Positions 1-12,200 of a stretch of DNA of 64,000 nt are shown one piece after another. The stretch lies in the NCBI RefSeq assembly GCF_024713975.1, contig NC_091093.1, forward strand, positions 25,858,501 through 25,922,500, in the 5' to 3' direction. The DNA is from Paralichthys olivaceus (Eukaryota; Chordata; Actinopteri; Pleuronectiformes; Paralichthyidae). The stretch's first letter is position 1, and each line of letters starts with the position of its first letter. The notes beneath the pieces are model-generated. The model was not told the DNA's origin. It saw only the letters and a program-made list of their open reading frames with translations, and did no database searches. Position numbers and translations under genes: made by a program.

Positions 1-129
1 TGATGGCAACGGTAATGACTGTGAACCCATTGGAAAACGACCTTTCGTCATGTCTCCACAGCTCTTGTATGGCACCTCCCTGCCCAGGTGGTCACGCTGC
101 AGTCGCCAGTACATCACCCGCTTCCTAGA
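1..129 (+). CDS. adamts7: adamts7 visible exon 1: end of metalloprotease domain
   Basis: Codons start at base 2 (base 1 completes the previous codon). The exon encodes the end of the reprolysin domain, including the Met-turn FVMSPQ, the stretch [13 protein letters not shown] and conserved cysteines. It ends in phase 2 at a GTGAGT donor. The zinc-binding HExxH motif should be on the preceding exon outside the window. Confidence 0.92.
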
Positions 130-736
130 GTGAGTGTCAAACATGCTGCTACACTGCTACCTGACGTGTGACTCTGAGTGTGTTTCAAGTTGAAGGTTTT
201 ATGTGCACAGATCCTTTTGAATCATTCAAAGGCACCCTGCACCCATATTATACATTGTGTATGTTCTGTATGAGTTTACCTGAAAAAATACATTATTCAA
301 CATGGTAGCACAGATCTGTCATCTTAGATCACATCTGACGTTCTCAGCATAATAACTCTCCAAATGCACAGGATGGATGTGGGGATATGCTCAGAATATG
401 TTCCAAAACTTGGATTGATGTATCCCTAGTCTCTAGGGATCATCCACAGTCCAACATTTCTCCTGATACAGATTCTCATCATGAGTATAAGCTGCCTCGT
501 GCGTGCTCTACCCAGACGCCAACATCTGAACCGGAACATTTCCTGCTGCTTTCTTTATATGTGAAATGCAAACTCCAGAAAAACAATCCCTGCTCTCTGT
601 GTTTTCCTTTTTCTTTCTTCATAAATCTTCAGGAAACTTTTGGCAGTTGGAAGGTTTGTTGGTTTTTAAGGAGTTTGGACGGTCTAATTATTTACCTGCT
701 GAGACTACAGACAGACATGAGTATGAGTATGAGTGT

Positions 737-770
<34 letters not shown>

Positions 771-3700
771 TTGTACACACACACAGTCTGCAGCTACTGT
801 GAATCTCTGTGTCTAAAACATTTCACCATAATTGCCCCAGTTTCTCAGCTCGGAGCATCTGGAATTCATTTAGTGGGTGTTCAGCTCGACATCATTGTAG
901 CTTCTTGACTCAACAAGAGAAAAAAGGGCTGGGGGGGGGGCGGTATTTACACTCGTGGGAGTTTGCAACACAGAGGCCACTGGTTTGTGTGTTTGTGTTT
1001 GTCTCTGCACTGGTAATTATAAGAGAGATGCCTCAGTGCTTAGAGGCATCATTTGCCAGTGATTTGTAGATTTATCAAAAGGAATTGCTCCGACAATATT
1101 ACGTTGGACTCACTGATTAGATTTTTGTGTGGGGTTTTTTCTGGTGAACTGAAATGTTTTTGGAGAGTTGAGTCATGGCTGACGATGGGGCAGGGAGGAG
1201 ACAGACAGATTAAGAGGGGGGCAAGGAAAACAAAGTGGAATGACAGAAGATGACGAGCCTGAGGTGTAGGCAAACACAGGGGTGAGCTCAGTTCAGGGGA
1301 GCAGGAGGTACTGAAGGCTGAGCTTCTCTTAAGCTTTAGTAACATGTTGATAATAGTCTAAAGGAAACTGGAGTCTAGATTATATGTGTACGTATTGTCT
1401 GTACCTGTACTGTGATTATTGTAAGCAGCTTTATGTGACAGCATTGGAGTCCAAGACAAATTTCCTTCCAAGGACAATAAAGTGTATCTTATCTTATCTT
1501 AGATTCAGGGTCTTTATACTGTTGATCTGTGGATGGGGTTTAGGTGCACTGGTGGAGGGGCAGCAGGAGACAATCATCAGATCGAGATGTTGTGAGAATT
1601 CAGATTTGTGTATCTATGAAATCATGCTGAGATAAATCAAATGTTGAACACAGTGAAAAATACCAATGGTAATACTGTGGCCAACAGGTATTTTTATTAC
1701 GGTCACACATAAAAAGAGGTGCACTACACCCACTGTTCAGCATGAATTAGGTTAAATAAAAAATAAATGGACACACGCGAACAGGAATCATTTCATTCTC
1801 TCATAAATTAACCTTCTCTCTAGAGCCGTGCAGCGAGCAGCTTAAAATGATTATGATTGTTTCCTATATGAATACAAAGTCCTCAACCTCATGTTGAGGT
1901 AACAGGCTGTCACAGTCAGAGCCTGTGTTGAATCCCTGCTGGGCACAATTTGTTTGTTGGGGGTTTTAAAGTGAACGTCAATAACGATTAGATGGATTGC
2001 TATTAAATTTGGTAATTTAAAAACTCATGCTCCAGACAGATAATTAGATTTTTTTTTATCTGCCTCTACCATCGTGTCCTCATTGTATTTTCACCTGCGT
2101 TCATTTGTCTGTGAGTCTGTCGGTTACATAACACGCTGGACTTGGTGCATATGCAGGAATTCATTTTCACTTTCTTTACATTGTGTGTGAGGCAGTTTTT
2201 CCAGCATTTATTGATTTCTCAAAGTAATTTATGGATCTTGATGAAAAATTCAATCATGTTTAGGATTTCTACAAGTGTGTCCAATTTGGTGCAGATCCAA
2301 TTGAAAATCTAGATTGAGTGAATTTAAATGAGGTTTCATAAGGGGACTGATGGGGCCTGACAGAGGTATGTGCTCACTAAGTGCCATTAGTCCCTTGGTA
2401 GATCTGTTATTGAAAGTCAATAACCAATAATCAATAATCGTCAGACTGCGTTTTCCACTGATCTGTGGCTGACACACAGACGGGTGATTGCACAAAAGCC
2501 CAGCGTCAAAATAGAGGATCTGATTGGCTGAGGGTGTGAAAACAAAGGACCAAACCAGTTGAGTTTTATAACTCTAGACTGTAAATAATCCAGAATTCTC
2601 AAAGCTCAGTAAGTTGTATTTCTTCAGTATATGACTATGATGTTAATGCATCGTCTTTTTGTCCAGAGTTTTGTGAGCATGTTGAAGTACGTCCTCAGAG
2701 TCACCACAGTAACTGAACACCAGTGTAGCTGTAGACCCTCAGTCTTGTTTCCTGGTGCTGGAATGAGTTTAGTGCTGTTAATGGGTTTTCACAGACATAA
2801 TTAACATCTGCTCATCTCCGACAGAACTCAGATTCCAAAGACAACAATTGAATTAACTGTGAGCCAGAATAATTTTTCAAATCTTCTTGTATATTCTGGC
2901 AAAAGGGGAAGATACATTATCTAAATTAATACTGGACCTACCCAATTAAGTAGCTGAGGTAAGAGAAACATAATGAAAAAACGATGCCGTCTCCCCACCC
3001 TCCCCCTCCACAGCTAGCTGGTCCCTGGTTTTACATTCTTTCCCTGTATCCCATCTTCAAACCTCAGCCTCCCACTAAAATGTGCATTGATCAGTTTCTT
3101 CACATGCGACCAAACAACTCATATTTGTCTTCTCATCTCATTCCTCTAAATGCCAGCGTTTGCCCCCATTTTCTCTGTTTTATGTCGTGTTATGTGTTAC
3201 CGAAGAACAAGGCCTCCATTGTGCGTGGGTTCATTTGTGCCGCCGGCCTCTGCTGCTCGCGCTGCTTCAGATGTTTGGTCTGTAGGTGTCATTTTATGTG
3301 GAATGTAGAGCTGTTTAGATATTATCACTGAGCCAGTCTTTAATCACCAGAAGAGAATTCCCAGAAGGCCATAGAGGAAAAACCAGAGATTTCACACATA
3401 ATAAAGCATAAAATTGCAGTGCTAAAGAAAGAATATATAGATCATTTTAGATATATGGATTCAGCAAAGAGTTAATTCCTCAGCATGAACACTTCCAGGA
3501 AGGCTAGCTTTGACAAAGACTGCAGTAAAACCTAATTTGCCCTCTGATTTGCTTTTCAGTCCGGGGCCACTCATGGAGAACATTTTAATTGCTGCTGTTC
3601 GGTCGTCATTGTGAGGTTGACTTACATTGATGATTTGTTGTTAAACGTGAAACAATCAGCCTTCCTATATTTTTAAATTTGACATATCTATTTATTCCTA

Positions 3701-6245
3701 TTTTTAATCTTCAAACATTTTTTATATTTTGCAGAAATTGAGAAAATGTGGAGATCAAAATAAAAGAAATAATGGCATTAAATAGAAAAAATGAAAAATG
3801 ATTTAACATAGAACATTTCATAACATAAAGGACAAGATGGTGAATAACCCTGGAACGTTTGAGGGTCCAGAATGACTTTGATGATGAATTGTAAACCGCC
3901 AGCAGTTGTTATAGACATATCATCAGTCAAGAACTATCGGGTGTTTCAGGCTTCTAATCACAAAACACCTTCTTCTAAGGCAGACACACCACCGGCTGGT
4001 CAGACCTGGTTGTGAGTCCCTAACATCTTGAGTCTCAGGTCTTGTTCTGCAGTCGGTGATGATTCTGTCTCAGTTTGTCGCAGATTCCAAAGCTGTTTGA
4101 GCAACTTGATGGTGGATGTTGCAATAAAACCGCGCTGCAGCCAACCTCCACCGGCTGTCCAGCACGTTGTTCTGCCTCAGACACCATATCTACACACCAT
4201 TCAACAGTAGGGTGTTCGACCGGAGTACCAGGTCTGGTCTTAGGGGGGTGCTGATAAGTCCTGATGGGACCGTGAGCTGCTGGCCTACATCCACCAGCAT
4301 TTCCCAGTGTCAGGCTCACCCCAGCTGGCCACTCCTGGTCAGTGGAAGAGGTCCTCTGTTTCCCTGTTCCCCCTCTCGGACATGAATAATTGATACTGTA
4401 CGTGTTCTAAAAATATAATTAGAATTTTATATTAGCGATGGAAATGACTATGTAATGTGAAAGGAATTGCTTCTGGAGACAAACCAATGACTATAGAATG
4501 TGTCTTCCTTTTCCCCCAACTGTTTAAAATATTCCAGATTCAGATGCCGCCATCTTGTGCTGGCGATGTAATTTGGGGCCAGTGTCTGTGCAGTAGGAAT
4601 CTTAAGGCCAATTCCACATTTGTGTCAGAGCTATGCCATATATCCGTATCACACTGCAGTTGCAACAGCACAATGGTAGTGGTGGTAGAGTTTCTATGCT
4701 GCTGTTGCGTGTCCTCTGGTTTCTGGTCTGCTTATTTACAAACTCTCTGGCGAGTGTTACTAAGCGGATCGTGTTGGAGTTGGAACTGACAGATGTACTT
4801 GTCCTTGTATGTTCCTTCAGCTCAATTCGAAAATGGCGTCGAGTCTGTCGGACATAGTGGACCAATCACAGCTATTGCGGTCTGCGTCGCCTCAATGCGT
4901 AGTTACATTTCTACGCATAGACTACGGCTTAGCTGCGACGCAGCAGCATGAATTGGGCTTCAGAGGGGAGCCACAGTATTGAGGTCCTGCCGGCCCATTG
5001 TGAGTCAACCTCGGCCATCGATCATGATGTTTTTAAATCTTTTGAAACGCCTCGTCATTAGTCTGGCTTCCACACTTGACATCCCTCTGTAATGTTCAGA
5101 CACTGAATCAGTTCAGGACTTTTAGTTAAGTGCATTTGTTACTAGTTAAGTTAAGTTTTTGTTGACCCTCATGTTATTCCTCAAAAACATTTTCTGATCT
5201 CAATGCCACTCTGAGTGAGAGCAAAGTGTCTTGAATGTAAAATGAAAGCATGAACGCTGAACTCACTCTCTATCAGTTCATTATTTCTGAAGATTATTTC
5301 TTTCATCAACATGGATTATTCTTGTGCGACTGTCAAGGCAATTTGAAAACCCACTTATCCTTGTCATTATATTACACACCACAGCCATTAAGTCTGTTAA
5401 TACAACCAACATGTGAAACCAGCAATTAATTTTCCTCTAGAATACCATCATGATTAAATGTATTGGTGAGACGGCACTCGCTCTTTGTGGGAGAGGACAG
5501 ACTCATGAGAAATATTCATACGAGCCATTACACAGAAGATATTAGAAATGTTTGTGTGAATGGCAAAATGTACCGTAAAGACTTTTGAGGGGACGAGAAA
5601 AGCGCTAAATTAATGCAAGCCATTTACATACTCTCTGTCAAACAAACATTACGGAGGTTCAGTGTTTCTTTGATTGTCGGTTGAAGACATCTAATTTCTG
5701 CTATTCATTCCAAGCAAATCCCCACTCCCCTCTGCCTGAAGCTTCAAGTGCACTACATATGGATGTAGATAATTCCTGGAAAAGACCTGCCCATCTGATT
5801 GTGTCAGGAGTAATGAATGACGTCTTATATGGAAGAAATGATCTCCATCAGAAGAAGAGTAGATCTCCTCATTTTAATGCTACTCTATCTCTCTCCCTGT
5901 GTGCATATATGACCAAGAGAGCTTTATAAAACTGTCCTCCTCCTCCTCACAGTCGTGGCTGGGGCTGGTGCCTCGACGATGCTCCGGTGAAGGACAAACT
6001 GACTGTGAACTCGGTGCTTCCTGGAGAACTGTACAGCGCCGCTCATCAGTGCCGGCTGCAGTATGGATCTGGGTCCCTGCTCTGTGATGACATGGACGTA
6101 AGAACATACTCACTACACATTAAAATAAATGAAAAGAACTCCATGCATGATTATATTGACCCCACATGTCTCCTGTTCTTCTCCTCTCTGTACTCTGCAG
6201 TTGGGATTGGGTGTTTTGTTTTATTATACTTTTTTCTCTCTCTCA

Positions 6246-6296
<51 letters not shown>

Positions 6297-9200
6297 CCCT
6301 CACACATCCTTGAGACGAGCTTTTTCTCATAAAACTCTCATGATGAACCTCTTACAATGCAGTAAAAGGATGAATATATATAAACATGTATCTTATAAGA
6401 ACTGACAAACAGGAGCCTGAGGAAGACTCAATGAGACATAATTAGTTATCGAGTCAAAAACATCGTCAGTATCCTGAAGGACACAAGTCTTCATTTCCAG
6501 CTCTGTCCCCTGAATTCACTGCAGTGTTTGTCAATTCACTATTGATTCTTTACGCGTGGCCTCTGTCCACAACATGCTCCACATTAAATAGATTATCTAA
6601 TATGCTCTGTGACTGAGGGAGTCTTTTTTATTTTGAATGGAGAACTGAGCAGATTATGAGTTAGAACGGTGTCAGGGGACCTTGTGCACAGCTTCTTCAA
6701 CCCCTGACACTTCAATGAGCAGACATCAGTTAGATTATTAACAACACACCTGCTGAGCAGGTGTCACTTAGGTTCAACTGCTTGTTGCTCCATAAAAATG
6801 TCTACATTTAACAGACCCTCGTCTTATAATGGTTTTATCCAGTGTAGATCTGACCTCAGTCCTCTTAAGCTTTTCTGCCATGAGCCATTTATGAGAACAT
6901 TAATTCAGATGAGACTTTAACAGCTCAGTCACCAGTGAGACTAGTTATATGAACCACAGAGGAGAAGCAGCGCTGTGTTTAGAGAGAACACGGTCACTGT
7001 GTGTTGGGCCACATTCAGACTGTAATAAGACTGTGAAACTTCTTCTAGTCCAAAACTGAACAGAGACATTTTCTTGAAATTTTCAGGAGGGGCTTTGTGT
7101 TAAGTCTGCATCGGTAGCTTCAGATATTTTCTGGAGCATTTCTTGCCAGACCCAGAGTTTAATGTCTGACAATGTCAATTTGATAATCCAGCAATTAGAA
7201 TGTCTGTTTTTATTTTATACCTTCACTTGTACTTGTTCTCTGTAGGAAGGGGGCTGGATTGTGGTCTTAGATACCAGAACAGTCTAAAAACACGTTTCAG
7301 CTAGAATTTGACAGATTACATGAGAGTGAAAATGAATTGAACGCCCACACACAAGTGACAGGCCAGCTGTCAGAGCGGCAGATACACAGCTTCTTTTAAT
7401 CCTGTGTCTTTGTTAATTCATTTATTTCTTATTATTTACCAAATATATATTTTTTCAAATATCAGTCTTTTCTCTTCCTGCAAATTATTAACTGTTTGAT
7501 GACTCTTCCCACACTCGGAGGCATTCACTAATTTTGTGTAAAATGAAAATCCAATGTCATCTTTGGATCTCGGCTCGAACGTGCATGATCGTAGTCTTCC
7601 TCCGTCTCGTCCCCGCCTGACTCATCGTTTAAATCTGTCGGCTGAAGTGCACGGTGGTGTAGTACATCCACATTCGAGAGCAAGTGATCCTCACAGTTGT
7701 CTCAGTTGAGCTGCTGTAGTCGCTGTCAAATCTGGTGCTGAGGAGCTTTAGAGCTTCAGAGCCACCGGCTACTCGACTTTGAATACAGGGATAACGGCTT
7801 GTTCTCAGATGCTCCCTCTGGGGAGACGTTTAAAGTACAGCACAAAAAAAAGTTGTCGAGACAAAAAGCATCTGGTTTGGAATATTAACAAGCAAATTAT
7901 TATATTGAAGCTCACAGTCGATGAATCTCGAGGACTTCACTTGTCTGAAGTACTGAATTGATTTGCGTAAAGGTCCCCACCCCCACACACACACACAGGA
8001 TTTGAAAGGGATTGACTCCATCTTTTCTGGGCATTTTGAGTAAATACATCCTGCATTTGATCCTCTAGTCAGTTAATCCTGGCTCGGAGCTGATATAAAT
8101 AATTTATATACAGTCACAACATCAAACCATAGCAGCAGGATTGGATGGACAGAGACCACACACGTACTCGTTTCCAGCAGCAAAGTAATTTCTCAAAGTA
8201 ACAACAAAGTGTCTCTACGAATACAATTCGTTCTGTGCAGGTTTTACAAATATCCACAGGAAAGAAAAACAAATAAGGTGCTCATAGTTTTATAAAAACC
8301 ACCAGACGGCTGTTCAGACGCACACATTCTCACCGACATGGTTTTTCTTAAAGCACAGGTATAAACTGCCTCAGGTCTAAAGTTCCCTGGGGACTTTTCT
8401 TGTAAATAAACATTGATGTTCACATTCAGTGTTGCTCATATGGTGGAGCCACGAATACATTTCTCTCTCTGCTTGCAGCCTTTTCCCTTTATGAAACCAA
8501 GGGCGGTTATTGTCATTTGATAGAAATGTTCCTCTTTTACCTTCATGTTTCCTGCACTCCACAAAAATCTCATTTGCCGAATGCTGGTCACAGTAACGGG
8601 GCCAAATTAAATGGATGAAAAGCTTTGTGTTTAAAGCACAAAAGCAGAATGCAGGGATTTGAATTGACAGTGGTAATGCTGGTGATTTTATCCATTAGAA
8701 CAGTCAGCAGCCCACTCACCTACTTAAGGTATTTGCTGTCCAAAATGAACTTTTTCTGTCGCAGCTTAATGGACTTGGTTTGAATGCTGTTTTAATTGTA
8801 TTAGTGTTTCACCCTAGAACTTGTGCATAATGTTATATCTTCACAAAGAAATCGTGCAGAGCCACTTAAAAAAGAAACCTTTAAAGCTTCAAAAGCATCA
8901 GTTCTGCCTCATTTATTTTATTGGGAGTTTAACCTTTTCAAGTTGGCTACATACTTGAATATCCACCTTGACAGATGTACGACGTTCACAGTGGCTTTGC
9001 CGTATTAAGCCGTCTGAAGAGTGTCGAGGACTAAAGTTTGACAGAACTACAGAGACAAAGTCTGAGGTTCTTCTCGCTGTTTTGTGATCTTGGCCAAAGG
9101 GATTATAGAAATTGGTCAGAACAGGTAGTTCTGGGATTTGGGGGGGATTTTCAATCGATTTGTTTATTATCTCAGAAAGTTCAGACTCAGTTTAAAAATT

Positions 9201-12200
9201 CTTGTGCTATGTGACAATCAGGCACTTCCACCTTTCCATTTCTTTTGTAAATGTATCTCTGCAGTGACAAATCGTTCTAAATGTCTTTTTTAATATTTCT
9301 TACATTTTTTTTATTGTTAGCATTCACATTTTTTAATCGGAAAAGTAGCTAAATTACAATGTTGAAATCATTTACATCTGTTGTGTGACGGTTTTGACGA
9401 AAAATGAAAAATGTCCCTCACACATTCACAAATGTCACACAACAGCATGAAGAATGGGCCCAGACGATTGCACCAGTCAGACATTTGACCTTTTGGTGTT
9501 ATCAGTTTTGAAACACTGATTTTTTTTTACCATTGTAGGAAATAATTGGTCTTTTGATTCTTTATTGTTGCAAATCCAGGTAAGTCTGTTGTCTGCTGAA
9601 GTTCATTTTACTTTTACTGCAGCTCCCTGCAGGAGCTCTGTGCTTCTCAAATGAAGACAACACAACAACAACAGACAGAAACAACTCGAGACCTATTTCT
9701 ACGATCTTGCTTTTAATTAATGTTAATTAATCTTTTTTTAACACCATTGTCTTTATTATTATGATTTTTTTAAACTTATTTTTATACCTTTCGGTAGTTT
9801 TATGTTTTTTTCTCAATGTGCCGCACATTTCTTTATGCTGTGCATAGGATGTGTTGTGGTTTCTCAGGTGCACTGAGCTGCCTATAAGGATAAAACCTGT
9901 ATTCAGTTTGTGCTCTGCTGTGTGGATTTGTTGTCACGTTTTCAAGTTATATATATAAACTGTAAATTGAGAGGACACAGAGATGAGAAGTGATCAGGAA
10001 GGTCATACGTTTATTATTTAACATAAACAATAGACCATAAATTTAAAGGATTAGTTTAGAGTTTAGGGAAATGTGCTCTTTCTTGTTGCCAGCTAAAGTA
10101 GGAGACTGATGGTGGAGGCAGCCACAGTGCGGTAGTTCTAGTTTCTGAAAATGTTGACCGGCTGCTTTACAGAACATATTTTGATTTTAAGGTTTTTTTT
10201 TTAACTCCACTTTTACAAACAGAAATGTCTTTTGAAATGGTCACTGCTGTGGAGCTGTAGAGGACGACAATGACAATGAATGAAAAATGAGAAGTCAGTA
10301 AAACTAAAGGTCATGATCTCCAGTGGAAATACATAACCAAGAAAAATTGGTTTTATAAATCCACATGTGCTGGACAAAACCTGAGTTTATAGATAGAAGG
10401 GGCATTGAACACTGTCATACAATATCTCTGCTTGTGTCACTCAGCAGACCATGTGAAAATAAATGAGCAGTGAATAACAACACTTCTGAAAGGCTAACAG
10501 GTTGGTGTGGAGCGTGACGTAAATCTCTTTTGCTTTCCTCAGAACGTCTGCAGCACTCTGTGGTGCACGGTGGGAACGACCTGCCACTCAAAGCTGGACG
10601 GGGCTGCGGACGGGACGAGCTGCGGCGATGGCAAGGTATGTTTCATATCATGGCTGTGAGAGAGGAGACGCAGGCTTTGCAGGGAGAATGCTGATTTTTA
10701 GTAGTACTATCATTATCCTGCAGCAGCAGGAACATACTGTTCAGTTTCTGCTCGAGATCCCATAATTTATCCATCCAGTAACCATTACCCTAGCGAAGGG
10801 GGTTCTGGGGTCAATCCCAGGTTACCATTGGGCAGTAGGTGTGTTCCACCCTCTACAGGTGAACAGCATATCACAGGGTCAAAGACAAACAACCATTTAC
10901 ATTCACACCTACAGGCAATTTAGTTGCAGCATGTGTTTGGACTGTGGGAGGAAGCTGCAGTGGAGAAAAAACACCAAGAACATGCAAACTCCCAACAGAT
11001 TTGAACCCAGAACCTCCTGCTGTGAGGTGACGCTGCTAACCTCCCCATTGACCACTTTGCCAGCCATTCCTGTATTATTATAATGAATTATACAGGAAAA
11101 TGATGATGCCTGGCGTGAAAGCTTTTTGACTCATGGCAGAATGAACCGAGGGAAACAAAACACCATCGCACTAAATTAATCTCAGTTGGTTCAATGTTCT
11201 TTTTTCGTTGTCAATCAGTCATCAGGTAAATCATCCGATTTATTTTTTTATTCTTGGAAGCAAATTGTTTTGCACTGGTTGTAAATTCACCACATCCCGA
11301 CTCCTCTCATGATTCATTTAGTAAATTAATTTAGACCTATAACAAACGTTGACATTTGTTTAATTGTTTGTTGATTAATAGTTTGATTAAACCCTGTTTC
11401 CCCTGAAAGTTAATAACTGTTTGATTAATAGAGGACGACTGCTAAGACGAATGAGCTGCAGGAAACCGAAGAATTAAAATTGACTAAAAGTAAAATAACA
11501 GAGTCAAATAATGAAATGGATCCAAATTGTGTTTCCAATGAGTGCTGGCCTCAAAGTAGCTAAAGAGAGAGTCGTGTAAAAATCAAGAACAAGTTTTGAT
11601 GTGTTTTTTCTATCAGTGGTGTTTCAGTGGGGAGTGTGTACCATTTGGATTCCACCCTGAGAGCGTGAACGGGGGCTGGGCGTCCTGGAGCGAGTGGTCG
11701 GCCTGTTCGAGGACGTGTGGTGCTGGTGTCCGGAGCGCTCAAAGAGACTGTGACAACCCAGTGTAAGTTTGTCAGTAACTACTAATGCTGACAGGTGTTT
11801 TGCTGTTGACTGATGCACTGTTAATCACAGGTCAACTCACCCTCCACCAGTCTGCTGGTGGGAGACAGAGGAAGCTGTAATGTAATCTACAGTTCAAACC
11901 AGACAGAGATCACAGTATCAGTGTGTGAGCAGAGCACGTGTTTCAACGGCCTTTTTGTTTATATGATTTCAGTTTTCTTAGTTTAGCCAGAAGCTTCCTG
12001 CCTTGTTTTTATTTAAAAAGTATTAAAGTATCAAGGAGTGCAGATATTCTATTGAATGATTTTAATTTTTCTCAAATATTGATATCTGCATTGACCTTTA
12101 CAGTCCAGTATCAGTCCAGCTCTAACACTGATTTTTATACACTTATCTCTACACTAACTTTTAAATTTGGTCTTTTTTGTGTGATATGAAATAATTTTCT

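Larger units (their letters stand above)
130..5952 (+). other. adamts7 intron (5.8 kb) with decayed repeats
   Basis: No coding exon was recognised. It holds a TG tract running into CACA (731-785), a run of ten G (about 931-940), a LINE-tail-like piece with ACAATAAAGTG then TTATC repeats (about 1445-1500), a fragment of the dispersed repeat ending in 'GGGCCT..GGAGGTATG' (about 2190-2390), and a MITE-like stretch at about 4602-4958. Open frames around 4028-4385 are unrecognised and probably repeat-derived. Confidence 0.7.

Noticed and set aside
387..908. 173-residue open frame on the plus strand
   Set aside because: Runs through a TG repeat (CVCVCV...) in an adamts7 intron, with no family resemblance.
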